Assembly: GCA_028709465.1 (NCBI GenBank)
Contig: JAQVWY010000021.1
Coordinates: forward strand, 1 to 34,481
DNA from: Tissierellia bacterium
GTDB lineage: Bacteria > Bacillota > Clostridia > Tissierellales > Sedimentibacteraceae
Length of the DNA stretch: 34,481 bases
Direction of reading: 5' to 3'
Position numbers and translations under genes: made by a program. Positions 1-8,838 of this stretch are shown here, in pieces. Within the stretch, counting starts at the first letter, position 1. Each line of letters starts with the position of its first letter. The notes beneath the pieces are model-generated. The model worked only from the letters and a program-made list of their open reading frames with translations. It searched no databases and had not been told where the DNA came from.

Positions 1-72
1 TTCGTTATAGCTGAAATTGATAAAAAGGTTAAAGAACTTGCAGAAAAAATAAAAGCAGGAAACCTATATTAA
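1..72 (+). CDS. C-terminal end of an unidentified protein (partial)
   Basis: Frame 1 is open from the window edge to a TAA at 70-72 and encodes 23 residues that are rich in Lys, Glu and Ala and look helical, ending in Gly-Asn-Leu-Tyr. The fragment is too short to identify. It lies just before the arsenic operator and could be an unrelated upstream gene or an earlier gene of the same resistance cluster. Only the open frame and the stop are seen. Confidence 0.5.
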   Translation, partial: FVIAEIDKKVKELAEKIKAGNLY

Positions 73-84
73 AATTCTTATTAA

Positions 85-107
85 ATATGAGTGAATGCTC
101 ATATAAT
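85..107 (+). promoter_or_regulatory. ArsR-type operator overlapping a -10 element
   Basis: A perfect inverted repeat ATATGAG (85-91), 6-bp spacer, CTCATAT (98-104) overlaps a TATAAT hexamer at 102-107. Its -35 partner is poor (TTATTA at 78-83). Palindromes with ATATGA arms are typical operators of ArsR/SmtB repressors, and arsR starts 114 bases after the right arm. The inference is autorepression of the arsenic operon, relieved by arsenite. Confidence 0.6.
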
Positions 108-129
108 AATATATATGAGGAGAATTATT

Positions 130-211
130 ATGAAAAAAATGCAAATATTTGAACCGGCAATGCTGTTCAACAGGTGTGTGTGGTTGTGACTACGGTGTAG
201 GATGTTGTTAG
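130..211 (+). pseudogene. arsD: ArsD-like arsenic metallochaperone remnant, frame-broken and internally shortened
   Basis: ATG 130 begins MKKMQIFEPAM, which closely matches the ArsD N-terminus. In that frame the reading ends at TGA 187-189. Shifting frame at about 163 restores CSTGVCG, the ArsD region that follows its first Cys pair, then CDYGVGCC and TAG at 209-211. A normal ArsD has roughly 110-120 residues; here the N-terminal metal-site region appears joined almost directly to a terminal Cys-Cys. The simplest reading is a large internal deletion plus a frame slip of about two bases. AGGAG precedes the ATG. A translated mini-peptide is possible but unproven. Position between the operator and arsR fits an ars operon. 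Confidence 0.6.
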
Positions 212-220
212 GAGGGAATT

Positions 221-553
221 ATGATTGACATTTTGAAAGCATTAGCTGACGAATCAAGATTACGAATTTTATCTCAAATATTGAAATCTGAAATGTGTGT
301 CTGTGAAATTGAACAATGCTTGGGACTTACTCAGTCCAATGCATCAAGACATTTGAACGTACTTAAAAAAGCAGGAATTTTAGACAGCTACAAAAACGCT
401 CAGTGGACATATTACAAAATAAGCGAAGATTTTATAAATGAAAATAAGGAATTATATGATTATTTAAAAATAAAAATCAGTACACTTCCTTGTTATGCAG
501 ATGATTGTACTAAATATGAAAACTGCAAACTGCAGGACTTATGTAACAAATGA
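221..553 (+). CDS. arsR: Arsenic-responsive ArsR-family repressor
   Basis: This 110-residue winged-helix protein is a homodimeric repressor that leaves its operator on binding arsenite. Residues 24-30 (EMCVCEI) match the ELCVCDL metal-binding motif, with Cys26 and Cys28 at the start of the helix before the recognition helix. The segment TQSNASRHLNVLKKAGIL (37-54) is the DNA-reading helix-turn-helix. The C-terminal tail has four further cysteines (91, 96, 102, 108), more than the minimal arsenic site needs, so an extra thiol site is possible. GGAGGG at 211-216 sets the start. The gene is followed after 13 bases by acr3, indicating one transcript, probably autoregulated through the palindrome at 85-104. 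Confidence 0.93.
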   Translation: MIDILKALADESRLRILSQILKSEMCVCEIEQCLGLTQSNASRHLNVLKKAGILDSYKNAQWTYYKISEDFINENKELYDYLKIKISTLPCYADDCTKYENCKLQDLCNK

Positions 554-566
554 TTGGAGGATTATT

Positions 567-1625
567 ATGGGTAACGAAAATGCATCTGGTATAGGATTTT
601 TTCAAAAATATTTAACATTATGGGTTGCACTATGTATGTTGGCTGGGGTTTTAATAGGCAGATTTTTACCTTCAATTCCGGAATTTTTCGGTAAGTTTGA
701 ATATGCAAATGTTTCAATACCAACTGCAATATTAATTTGGGTGATGATTTATCCAATGATGATGAAAGTAGATTTCCAAAGCATTAAGAATGTAGGAAAA
801 AACCCAAAAGGATTGTTTGTAACATGGATAACTAATTGGGCTATAAAGCCATTTACAATGTATGCAATTGCATCATTTTTCTTGTTTGTAGTATTTAAAA
901 ACTTTATTACATCTGAGCTTGCAACAGAATATCTGGCTGGTGCAGTTCTTTTAGGGGCCGCTCCATGTACAGCAATGGTTTTTGTTTGGAGTACATTAAC
1001 TAAAGGTAATCCTGCTTATACAGTAGTTCAAGTTGCTACCAATGACTTAATTATATTAGTAGCATTTATTCCGATAGTTAAATTTTTGTTAGGAGTCAGC
1101 AATGTTTCAGTGCCTTGGGATACACTTGTTTTATCTGTAGTGCTTTTTGTTGTAATACCATTATCAGGTGGAATATTAACTCGAATTAATGTAATAAAGA
1201 AAAAGGGTTCAGAATACTTTGAAAATGAGTTCTTGCCAAAGTTTGACGGTGTAACAACTGCAGGATTATTGTTAATGCTTGTGTTGTTATTTTCATTCCA
1301 AGGAGAAACTATATTAAATAATCCGTTGCATATTTTATTGATAGCAATTCCTCTTACTATACAGACACTTTTTATATTCTTTATTGCATATTTTGCTTGC
1401 AGATGGCTTAAGTTGCCTTATGACATAGCAGCACCAGCTGGTATGATAGGAGCATCAAATTTCTTTGAATTATCTGTAGCAGTGGCAATAGCATTGTTTG
1501 GAATGGATTCTCCTGCAGCACTTGCTACTACGGTAGGAGTATTAACCGAAGTTCCAACAATGTTGTTTTTAGTGCTTATTGCAAATAAAACAGTACATTG
1601 GTTCCCAAAATCTAAAACTAAATAG
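567..1625 (+). CDS. acr3: Arsenite efflux permease of the Acr3 family
   Basis: This 352-residue inner-membrane protein of about ten transmembrane helices exports arsenite using the proton-motive force. The hallmark LLGAAPCTAMVFVWS (128-142) carries the conserved Cys134, and SNFFELSVAVA near residue 300 carries the conserved Glu301. Length fits the bacterial family (about 350). I chose ATG 567 because GGAGG at 556-560 lies seven bases upstream; the longer frame from 495 would overlap arsR and has no such site. arsR ends at 553, so the two genes are co-transcribed. A hairpin at 1738-1786 follows. No arsenate reductase or ArsA is visible inside the window. Confidence 0.95.
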   Translation: MGNENASGIGFFQKYLTLWVALCMLAGVLIGRFLPSIPEFFGKFEYANVSIPTAILIWVMIYPMMMKVDFQSIKNVGKNPKGLFVTWITNWAIKPFTMYAIASFFLFVVFKNFITSELATEYLAGAVLLGAAPCTAMVFVWSTLTKGNPAYTVVQVATNDLIILVAFIPIVKFLLGVSNVSVPWDTLVLSVVLFVVIPLSGGILTRINVIKKKGSEYFENEFLPKFDGVTTAGLLLMLVLLFSFQGETILNNPLHILLIAIPLTIQTLFIFFIAYFACRWLKLPYDIAAPAGMIGASNFFELSVAVAIALFGMDSPAALATTVGVLTEVPTMLFLVLIANKTVHWFPKSKTK

Positions 1626-1704
1626 AAATATATCCTTTAGGAATTTAACTGCATAGATACTTAGAATAATCATATCTAGTCCTAATAAAATTAAGGGCGA
1701 AAAT

Positions 1705-1736
1705 TAAATAAGTTAATTAAATAAGTTAATTAAATA
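1705..1736. repeat. Short AT-rich tandem repeat
   Basis: Two exact 13-bp units (TAAATAAGTTAAT at 1705-1717 and 1718-1730) are followed by a partial third unit. They lie in the spacer between acr3 and the terminator. The repeat is low-complexity and probably slippage-derived; no function is implied. Confidence 0.6.
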
Positions 1737-1737
1737 A

Positions 1738-1786
1738 AAAATAGGAAAAAACGTTTATAATCATATGGGACGTTTTTTCCTATTTA
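1738..1786. terminator. Bidirectional terminator between acr3 and the chemoreceptor
   Basis: ATAGGAAAAAACGT (1741-1754) pairs perfectly with ACGTTTTTTCCTAT (1770-1783), and the flanking A and T runs extend the stem. Because both arms carry A/T runs and the flanking genes converge, the hairpin can end transcripts from both strands. Confidence 0.75.
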
Positions 1787-1829
1787 TGTAAATTAGGAAG
1801 GAAGTTAGCTATATAAATTAAAACACTTT

Positions 1830-3608
1830 CTAGAAATTAAAGCTACTTACTAAATTATTAAGTATGTATATCTGTGAAAACAAGTCCTCGCTGGCAGATG
1901 CTGATTTTTCTGCATCTGATGAATTTAATTGAACAACTCTAGAGATTTGTTCAATTCCAATTTTAATTTGTTCAATTGCAATAGATTGTTCTTCTGAAGC
2001 TATTGAAATTTCAACTACTTTTTCAGCCGCTTCTTTTGAGCTTAATACAACATTTGATAATGATGCTGCGGTTTTATCAGCTATTTCACTTCCCTTTATG
2101 ACAGCATTAATAGTATCTTCAATAAGTGAAGTTGTATTATGTGCTGCTTCGGAGCTTTTATTTGCTAAATTTCTTACTTCATCTGCAACTACTGAAAATC
2201 CCTTTCCGGCATTGCCTGCATGAGCTGCTTCTACTGCTGCATTTAATGCAAGTATATTAGTTTGAAAAGATATATCGTCAATAAATTTAATGATTTTTCG
2301 TATTTCTTTTGACTTTAGGCTGATTTCTTTTATGGAAAGAATCATTTGTTTCATATTTTCATTGCAGTAGTTGATTTCATCACTTATAATGAATAATTTA
2401 TTGTTTGCATCAGAAGTATTAAGAGCATTATCTTTAACATGAACAGAAATTTCTTCAATAGCTGCTGAAGATTCCTCTAATGAACTAGCTTGTTCGGTTG
2501 CACCTTTTGAAATACTTTGTGAACTTAATTGTATTTGTTCTGATTTTGTTGATACCTCTTCTGACAATTGGGATATATTTTTTAGTGTTAAGGATAACAT
2601 GTTTATACATCGAGAAATTGAATTTTCAATTCTTTCAAAATCTCCAGCAAATTTATTCTTAATTTTTATATTTAAATTTCCTTTTGATAATTCACTCATT
2701 GTTTCATCAATTTCATTTATGTATAAAGTAAGATTTAACATTGCGTTTCTTAAATTATCGGCTAATCGTCCAAGCTCATTTTTAGAAGTATAAGTTATTT
2801 TATAGTTTAAATTACCTTCTGATAAGGCATTGGCTAAATTCTCAATTTCTTTAATTGGTTCTACTATGTTGTTAGTTATTGATATTGTAATAATTGCACC
2901 TATAATTATCACGGCTAAAGTCATTGCAATAGTAAAAATAAAAGAAAATTTAACTTTATTATTTGATTCCTTTGTTTCTTCTTGAAGCCTAATATTTATT
3001 CCATCAGTTATTTCATTTAATTTACTATTTATATTATTCACAATAGGCTCATAGGAATTAAATATAAGTCTCGTTGCATCGCTTTTAAATTCGCTGTTTA
3101 CTACATCTTTTCTTACTATAGCTTCTTTTTCAAGAAGGGTTAAGGTAGCTTCAACCTTATCAATATCTGTAGGCAGAAGGCTTTTTAGTTCTGTGAGATT
3201 AGAAATCATTTCATTATATAATTTATCACTATTTTCATTGTAATCTTCTTTTTTTGTTATATTATTAGTTAAAGTTGTGGCATAAAGATTTTTTTCAATT
3301 TCCTTTAAGTTTTTTGGAACAGATGAAGCTAAATATATTTCTGGTATTGTTATTTCCTTGGTTTTTTCAAACATTTTAACTGTTTCACTAAAGTAGGTTA
3401 AGTTGACGGAAACTGGTATAATAAACAAAATAATTAGTACTGCAAAAAAACATACTAACTTTGTCCCTACTTTCATGTTATTAAATACCTTTATATTTAA
3501 TTTAGTATTATTAGTTTTATTTTTCTTATAATTTATTATATTATTGATAAAATCTTTGAGTTTTTTTATCATTTTAGATAGTTTAAAATTATATTCTTTT
3601 TTAAGCAT
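1830..3608 (-). CDS. Methyl-accepting chemotaxis protein with tandem HAMP domains
   Basis: This 592-residue transmembrane receptor would signal to CheA/CheW. Seen in order: a Lys/Asn-rich N-terminal cytoplasmic stretch (1-50), TM1 (about 51-70), an extracytoplasmic helical sensor (71-217, like a four-helix bundle), TM2 (about 221-244), HAMP (245-297), a second HAMP-like unit (298-345) and the signalling domain, whose conserved tip [20 protein letters not shown] begins at 443. No C-terminal methylation-enzyme docking pentapeptide is present. AAAGGAG before ATG 3608 supports the long start, although Met45 sits where related receptors usually begin. It is transcribed away from the cyclic-di-GMP gene. 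The ligand is unknown and no other chemotaxis gene is nearby. Confidence 0.92.
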   Translation of the reverse strand: MLKKEYNFKLSKMIKKLKDFINNIINYKKNKTNNTKLNIKVFNNMKVGTKLVCFFAVLIILFIIPVSVNLTYFSETVKMFEKTKEITIPEIYLASSVPKNLKEIEKNLYATTLTNNITKKEDYNENSDKLYNEMISNLTELKSLLPTDIDKVEATLTLLEKEAIVRKDVVNSEFKSDATRLIFNSYEPIVNNINSKLNEITDGINIRLQEETKESNNKVKFSFIFTIAMTLAVIIIGAIITISITNNIVEPIKEIENLANALSEGNLNYKITYTSKNELGRLADNLRNAMLNLTLYINEIDETMSELSKGNLNIKIKNKFAGDFERIENSISRCINMLSLTLKNISQLSEEVSTKSEQIQLSSQSISKGATEQASSLEESSAAIEEISVHVKDNALNTSDANNKLFIISDEINYCNENMKQMILSIKEISLKSKEIRKIIKFIDDISFQTNILALNAAVEAAHAGNAGKGFSVVADEVRNLANKSSEAAHNTTSLIEDTINAVIKGSEIADKTAASLSNVVLSSKEAAEKVVEISIASEEQSIAIEQIKIGIEQISRVVQLNSSDAEKSASASEDLFSQIYILNNLVSSFNF

Positions 3609-3849
3609 TATTGACTCCTTTCAAAAGCGCACTATTTGTTTGGTATATTGTTCTAAATATATACATATAGTGTAAGTTTAATAAATAAATAAAGTAAAAT
3701 TTATGTGATTTATATATAATATTTTAAAAACCTGATTATAAAATAAATGTCATTTTACATAAAAATTACTATAATATTACAAAAAAATGCGTGATGATTT
3801 TTAAAATCCTGATATATTAAATTATAATAATGTATATGGAGTATTCTAA
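3609..3849. other. Divergent intergenic region between receptor and EAL gene
   Basis: This 241-bp AT-rich spacer must hold both divergent promoters. A TATAAT at 3823-3828 sits suitably for the plus-strand gene but has no convincing -35. I saw no clear SigD-type motility promoter and no cyclic-di-GMP riboswitch core. Confidence 0.4.
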
Positions 3850-5589
3850 ATGTCAGATAAATTAAAAGAGGAACTAGATTACATAATTAATAATAAGAAA
3901 ATTAAGACAGTTTTTCAGCCTATATTATCCCTTAGAGATGGCAGTGTATATGGTCATGAAGCTCTTAGCAGGATCACCTGTGAAAGTGAAATAAAAAATC
4001 CAGAAATGTTATTTTCTGCAGCAAGTAAATATAATCGTTTATGGGAAATAGAGCTTTTGTGCAGAACTAAAGCTTTAGAAGCAGCATATGTTTTTATGAT
4101 ACCTCCCTATAGCAAAAAACTGTTTATTAATGTAAATCCTTATATTTTGCATGATGAAAAATTTAAGAGTGGATTTACAAAAGATTTTTTAAAACAATAC
4201 AACATTGATCCAATTAATGTTATTTTTGAGATTACAGAGAGGAATGTAATAACAGATGTGAATAGCTTTAAATCTGCTGTGGATTATTATAAGGGTCAAG
4301 AGTATGGAATAGCAATTGATGATGCTGGGTCTGGATATTCAGGATTAAATCTCATCAGTGAAGTAAAGCCCCATTTTATCAAACTTGATATGAAACTAAT
4401 ACGCAGTATAAGTAAGGATAGAATTAAAATTGCTTTAGTAAAGGGTATGGTTGAGTTTTCCAAGGCTTCAAATATTTTAATTGTTGCGGAAGGGATTGAA
4501 ACCTATGAAGAGCTGGATACAATAATAAATCTTGGAGTTCAATATGGACAAGGATATTTCTTTCAAAAACCAGAAGAAGATATTAGAGATATAGATCATT
4601 CTGTATTAAAGTCTATTATGGAAATTAATTCGAAAAAAAATTATATATCTTACGGATTTACATCAAATATTTATATTAAATATTTGTCAAAATTAACAGG
4701 GGTTGTTTTTCCTAATGAAAAAGTAGGAGATGTGTATGAAACTTTTATTAGAAAGGTTGATTGCATTGGGTTATGTGTGGTAGATGATGGTATACCATTG
4801 GGAATTGTAACTAGGGAAAATATTGCATTAAAATTAAGCGGGAATTATGGATTTTCTTTATATAAGAACAAAAATATTTCTGATATAATGGATAAAGAAT
4901 TTTTGTCAATAGAATATAATACTCCCATAAATGTTGTCTCGGATTTAGCTATGAACCGGAGCAATGACAAACTCTACGATTTAATAGTAGTAACAGAAAA
5001 TAATAAGTTTATTGGGACTGTTACGATTAAAGATTTGCTGCAAAAAACAACGGAATTGGAAGTATCTGCTGCTAAACATCTAAACCCTTTATCTGGTCTT
5101 CCTGGTAATATTATTATAGAGCAAATTCTAAATCAAGTATTAACTAATTTTAAAAAATATAGTGTAGCATATTTAGACATTGATAACTTTAAAGCCTATA
5201 ATGATGTATATGGATTTGAAAAAGGCGATAGGGTAATTAAGCTTCTCGCTAATATTTTAAAAAGACATAGTGATGAGCTTTATTTTACTGGTCATGTGGG
5301 TGGAGATGATTTTGTAGTAATAGTTGATGACTGCATTTACAGTGATTATTTTATGAATATTAAAAATAAATTTGAAAGAGATGTATTAAAATTCTATAAC
5401 AGTACTGATATTGAAAATGGATATATTATAACGGAAAACAGAAAAGGTAAAATAGAAAAGTTTCCTCTTATTACATTAACATGTGTAGTACTAAATAATG
5501 CTGATAATCATTTCCAAAATGTGGATGATTTAACTGAAAAATTGGCAGATTTAAAAAAGATTGCAAAACAGCAAATTAGATGTATGTAA
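3850..5589 (+). CDS. Cyclic-di-GMP phosphodiesterase with CBS pair and degenerate GGDEF (EAL-CBS-GGDDF)
   Basis: This 579-residue soluble protein has an N-terminal EAL domain (about 14-250), two CBS motifs (about 268-400) and a C-terminal GGDEF fold (about 412-575). EAL catalytic features look intact: HEAL (36-39), NVNP (94-97), FEITE (126-130), the Asp pair in IDDAGSG (157-158), Lys178, Glu214 and Gln234. Cyclic-di-GMP hydrolysis is therefore expected. The cyclase signature reads GGDDF (484-488) rather than GGDEF and no correctly spaced RxxD inhibitory site is present, so the GGDEF part may be a weak cyclase or a GTP-sensing regulator. CBS pairs bind adenine nucleotides in other families. 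GGAG at 3838-3841 supports the start. Confidence 0.9.
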   Translation: MSDKLKEELDYIINNKKIKTVFQPILSLRDGSVYGHEALSRITCESEIKNPEMLFSAASKYNRLWEIELLCRTKALEAAYVFMIPPYSKKLFINVNPYILHDEKFKSGFTKDFLKQYNIDPINVIFEITERNVITDVNSFKSAVDYYKGQEYGIAIDDAGSGYSGLNLISEVKPHFIKLDMKLIRSISKDRIKIALVKGMVEFSKASNILIVAEGIETYEELDTIINLGVQYGQGYFFQKPEEDIRDIDHSVLKSIMEINSKKNYISYGFTSNIYIKYLSKLTGVVFPNEKVGDVYETFIRKVDCIGLCVVDDGIPLGIVTRENIALKLSGNYGFSLYKNKNISDIMDKEFLSIEYNTPINVVSDLAMNRSNDKLYDLIVVTENNKFIGTVTIKDLLQKTTELEVSAAKHLNPLSGLPGNIIIEQILNQVLTNFKKYSVAYLDIDNFKAYNDVYGFEKGDRVIKLLANILKRHSDELYFTGHVGGDDFVVIVDDCIYSDYFMNIKNKFERDVLKFYNSTDIENGYIITENRKGKIEKFPLITLTCVVLNNADNHFQNVDDLTEKLADLKKIAKQQIRCM

Positions 5590-5963
5590 TAATTCTAAAA
5601 TAACAATTTTATATTCAATGCTTCTCGGTGTTATTAAGGTGACCCCATAAAGGCTTGTTATTACATAGTTTTTTTCCCGATTTTCAATTTTTGTTTCTAT
5701 AATAATTTTTTCTTTTACAAAGTTATCCAATAAACTGTATAGAGTTCCCGGTCTGATATACAATTGTTAATCCCTACATTTTTTCTGTTTGAGAACAAAT
5801 ATCGTAGTATTAAATATCCCCATAGTATGGTATAATATAATAAATTGAATTGTTATCCATATAAGGGGGGAATATTTTGAAAAAATTTATTTTGCTTTTA
5901 AAGAGTAGAAATATGGGTATAAAATAAATGATATACTTATAATATGTTATGGAGGTGATATTC
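5590..5963. other. Gene-poor spacer before the nfeD-floA operon
   Basis: The stretch holds the PadR remnant (5630-5763), a TATAAT at 5831-5836 without a good -35, and a possible 16-codon leader (TTG 5877 to TAA 5927) preceded by a G-rich ribosome-site-like run GGGGGG. The leader has no recognisable product. Nothing else is supported. Confidence 0.4.
5630..5763 (-). pseudogene. PadR-family regulator remnant
   Basis: Read from 5763 down, the frame encodes IRPGTLYSLLDNFVKEKI, then a polar stretch and NYVIT. This matches the wing-proximal part of PadR winged-helix repressors (GTLY..L......G.I...Y..T). The preceding 30 or so residues of the DNA-binding domain are missing: the frame is closed by a TAA just upstream and no initiator with a ribosome site is seen. 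After the Y.IT motif the frame drifts into unrelated sequence. I read it as a decayed fragment, not a working gene. Confidence 0.55.
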
Positions 5964-7253
5964 TTGAGATTAAGAAGAATTGGAATTATTTTGATAATTT
6001 TATTAATCCTAAGTTCTATAGCCCTTGGAACAGAAGGTAATACAGGTGATAAAGTATATGTAGTTCCAATTAAAGGCGAAATAAATAGAGCGACTTATTA
6101 CTTTGTGGAAAATACAATAGAAGAACTAGAGCAGAAAGATGCAAGAGCAATAATTTTTGAAATAGATACCTATGGTGGATTAATTGATCAGGCTAGACAA
6201 ATAAAAGATTCCATAATAAGTACAGATGTACCAACTATCTCATTTGTTGATAAGAATGCCCAATCTGCTGGGGTGCTCATAACTATAGCCAGCGAAAAAG
6301 TTGTTATGGCAAAAAATGCTACTATTGGATCCGCTGAAACTATTCCAAACACCGAAAAAATAATGTCTATGTGGAGATCCATATTAAGAGACACTGCCCA
6401 GCATAGAAATAGAAATTCCGACATAATTGAAGCCATGGCAGATAAGGATATTGTCATAGAAGGTATTAAAGAAAAAGGTAAATTGATTAATTTGACTAGC
6501 AATGAAGCAGTAGAATATGGTATAGCTGATTTAGTTGCAAATGATTATGAAAGTATTCTAGATCATTTTAATATTAAGGGAAGTGAAATTGTTAAAGTAG
6601 AAGAAGGATTTCAAGTTAAGCTTGCAAAGGCTATTTCAAGTTCTACTTTAAGCACTTTATTATTAGCAATAGGATTTATTGGAGTTGTAGTTGAGATATT
6701 TACTCCTGGTTTTGGTATAGGAGGGATTGTCAGTATAATATCCTTTGGATTATATTTTGGAGGCCATATATTAGCGGGTAATTCTAATTGGATATCACTA
6801 ACGCTTTTTGTAATAGGGTTAATACTAATAGTCATTGAAGGCATGGTACCTGGATTTGGTCTACCTGGTATTTCTGGAATAATCTTTATCGTTGTAGGAA
6901 TAATAATGGCAATGGATAATTTGCGTTCGGCTGTATTATCACTAAGTATTGCCATAATATTGACAACAATTGTATCATTAATTTTTGTAAAATTAGGTTA
7001 TCGGAGCAAAATCTTTGATAATGTAATCTTAAATAACGAACTGCTTAAGAATAAGGGATATATTCCTTCTGATGATATGGAACACTTATTAGACGAAGAA
7101 GGTATTGCCTTATCCGATCTTAGACCTGCTGGGTTTATTGAAATAGGAAGTTACAAATACGACGCATTATCAGATGGTGGTTTTATAGTAAGAAATGATA
7201 GGATAAAAGTAGTAAAAGTTGAAGGATCAAAAATATTTGTAAGGAGGATTTAA
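5964..7253 (+). CDS. Membrane-bound NfeD/ClpP-class serine protease
   Basis: This 429-residue protein belongs to the long NfeD form. An N-terminal signal or anchor (5-22) is followed by a ClpP-like domain (about 30-215) with the nucleophile region QSAGVLI (Ser101) and a candidate general base Lys132 in EKIM. Then come four to five membrane helices (about 228-345) and a C-terminal OB-fold NfeD domain (about 380-429). Such proteases cleave partner stomatin/flotillin-like membrane proteins, and floA starts two bases after the stop. I chose TTG 5964 because GGAGGTGAT lies at ideal spacing; the ATG at 5949 overlaps that site. Confidence 0.9.
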   Translation: MRLRRIGIILIILLILSSIALGTEGNTGDKVYVVPIKGEINRATYYFVENTIEELEQKDARAIIFEIDTYGGLIDQARQIKDSIISTDVPTISFVDKNAQSAGVLITIASEKVVMAKNATIGSAETIPNTEKIMSMWRSILRDTAQHRNRNSDIIEAMADKDIVIEGIKEKGKLINLTSNEAVEYGIADLVANDYESILDHFNIKGSEIVKVEEGFQVKLAKAISSSTLSTLLLAIGFIGVVVEIFTPGFGIGGIVSIISFGLYFGGHILAGNSNWISLTLFVIGLILIVIEGMVPGFGLPGISGIIFIVVGIIMAMDNLRSAVLSLSIAIILTTIVSLIFVKLGYRSKIFDNVILNNELLKNKGYIPSDDMEHLLDEEGIALSDLRPAGFIEIGSYKYDALSDGGFIVRNDRIKVVKVEGSKIFVRRI

Positions 7254-7254
7254 T

Positions 7255-8232
7255 ATGGATCTATTTTTTACTGGAGGATTAGCAGTCCTCATAATTATAC
7301 TCTTAATTTTATTTTTTACATTTGTACCCGTTGGTTTATGGATTACTGCATTTTTTTCAGGAGTTAAAATCAGGATATCAACTCTTATTGGAATGAGGCT
7401 TAGAAGAGTAGTTCCAAGTAGAATAGTAAACCCTATGATTAAAGCAACAAAGGGAGGTCTTGATTTAAACATTGATGAATTAGAAGCTCATTATTTAGCA
7501 GGTGGTAATGTAAATACACTTGTAGATGCCTTAATAGCAGCACAAAGAGCTAATATACCATTGGTGTTTGAAAGAGCAGCAGCTATTGATTTAGCAGGTA
7601 GAAATGTATTAGAAGCAGTTCAAGTAAGTGTAAACCCTAAAGTTATAGAGACACCTAATATATCAGCAGTTGCTAAAAATGGTATTGAAGTGATTGTAAA
7701 GGCTAGGGTAACGGTAAGAGCTAATATTGAAAGACTGGTAGGTGGAGCTGGAGAAGAAACAATTATTGCTAGAGTTGGCGAAGGTATTGTTACTACTGTT
7801 GGTAGTTCTACATCTCACTCAGATGTATTAGAGAATCCTGATAGTATATCTAGAACAGTACTTGACAAAGGTTTAGATTCTGGAACTGCTTTTGAAATAT
7901 TATCAATTGATATTGCAGATGTAGATATAGGAAGAAATATAGGTGCGAAACTACAAATGGAACAAGCAGATGCTGATAAGAAGATTGCACAAGCAAAAGC
8001 TGAAGAAAGAAGAGCAATGGCAGTAGCTAAGGAACAAGAAATGATTGCCGAAGTACAAGCCATGAAAGCAAAAGTAGTAGAAGCAGAATCACAGGTGCCA
8101 TTGGCATTAGCTACAGCTTTAAAAGAAGGTAATATGGGTGTAATGGATTATTATAATATGAGAAATGTATTAGCAGATACAGATATGAGGGATTCTATTT
8201 CTAAAGCAACTAAAGGGGATAACAATAAATAG
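7255..8232 (+). CDS. floA: Flotillin-like protein FloA (SPFH family)
   Basis: This 325-residue scaffold organises functional membrane microdomains. It has an N-terminal hydrophobic hairpin or helix (about 5-32), an SPFH/band-7 region (about 40-235, with conserved [19 protein letters not shown] near the start and [10 protein letters not shown] in the middle) and an Ala/Glu/Lys-rich coiled coil (about 240-290). Length and sequence fit the YqfA/FloA group (about 325-335). GGAGGATTT lies just upstream of the ATG. The nfeD-floA pair is the standard bacterial arrangement and implies that the protease processes or stabilises FloA. Confidence 0.95.
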   Translation: MDLFFTGGLAVLIIILLILFFTFVPVGLWITAFFSGVKIRISTLIGMRLRRVVPSRIVNPMIKATKGGLDLNIDELEAHYLAGGNVNTLVDALIAAQRANIPLVFERAAAIDLAGRNVLEAVQVSVNPKVIETPNISAVAKNGIEVIVKARVTVRANIERLVGGAGEETIIARVGEGIVTTVGSSTSHSDVLENPDSISRTVLDKGLDSGTAFEILSIDIADVDIGRNIGAKLQMEQADADKKIAQAKAEERRAMAVAKEQEMIAEVQAMKAKVVEAESQVPLALATALKEGNMGVMDYYNMRNVLADTDMRDSISKATKGDNNK

Positions 8233-8246
8233 TAGGATGTGATTAA

Positions 8247-8717
8247 ATGGAAAAACTAATAATTCTTGTTATCTGGGTTATAGGAAGTGCAATTATTAAT
8301 GGTGCTAAAAAAAACAATCAAAGAAATACCAAAATAAGAACTACTAAACCAAAAAGAAAAAATGTTTTTAGCACATTTATGGAAGAGTTAGAAAAAGAAA
8401 ATCAAAGATCAGAACAACGTTCACAACCGGCACAACGGGCACGACCATCCATGTTGTCAGATCCATCTAAACCAAAAGCTCCATCAAAACCAAAAGCCCC
8501 ATCAAAACCAAAAGAGTCACCTAAACCTGTAGATTTAGAAATTGATGTTATTGGTGGAGACGAGGAAATTGGAGGAATTAAGGAAGCTGGTACCCCTATA
8601 GGATCAAAGTATAATAATCTAGATTTAGACTTAAAGAAAGATTTATTAAAGGGCATCATATATTCTGAGATTTTGTCAGAACCTAAGGGTTTAAGAAATA
8701 TGAAAAGAAGAGGTTAA
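8247..8717 (+). CDS. Small FloA-operon membrane protein with Lys/Pro repeats
   Basis: I do not recognise a named family. The 156-residue product has one N-terminal membrane helix (about 3-18), a very basic juxtamembrane part (21-40), a low-complexity region with three SKPKAP-like repeats (74-91) and an acidic stretch. The C-terminus (about 125-150) carries LDLKKDLLKGIIYSEIL, which looks conserved rather than random. It begins 14 bases after floA, so it is probably co-transcribed and may be a FloA/NfeD partner at the membrane. The strict 18-bp DNA repeat underneath the SKPKAP units suggests length variation between strains. Confidence 0.75.
   Translation: MEKLIILVIWVIGSAIINGAKKNNQRNTKIRTTKPKRKNVFSTFMEELEKENQRSEQRSQPAQRARPSMLSDPSKPKAPSKPKAPSKPKESPKPVDLEIDVIGGDEEIGGIKEAGTPIGSKYNNLDLDLKKDLLKGIIYSEILSEPKGLRNMKRRG
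8463..8516 (+). repeat. Three 18-bp in-frame tandem repeats
   Basis: Units at 8463-8480, 8481-8498 and 8499-8516 are near identical (CCATCAAAACCAAAAGCC type) and encode the PSKPKA repeats of the small FloA-operon protein. Confidence 0.85.
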
Positions 8718-8754
8718 AATCTCTTCTGAACTTATCGAAAAATAAATATTTTAT

Positions 8755-8789
8755 GAAAATCCTAAATTCAAAAAGGATTTTCTTTTTTT
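8755..8789 (+). terminator. Terminator of the nfeD-floA operon
   Basis: GAAAATCCT (8755-8763) pairs with AGGATTTTC (8774-8782) over a 10-base loop and is followed by seven T. It lies 38 bases after the last stop codon of the operon. Confidence 0.85.
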
Positions 8790-8838
8790 GTCGAATATAA
8801 TATATGAATGATATATTATGATGATATGGAAATGATGC

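Noticed and set aside
495..566. An upstream start for the Acr3 gene at 495
   Set aside because: It lies inside arsR and has no ribosome site, while ATG 567 has GGAGG at ideal spacing.
1705..1736. AT-rich tandem units as a CRISPR array
   Set aside because: The units are 13 bases, adjacent without spacers and made only of A, T and G runs; no cas gene is nearby.
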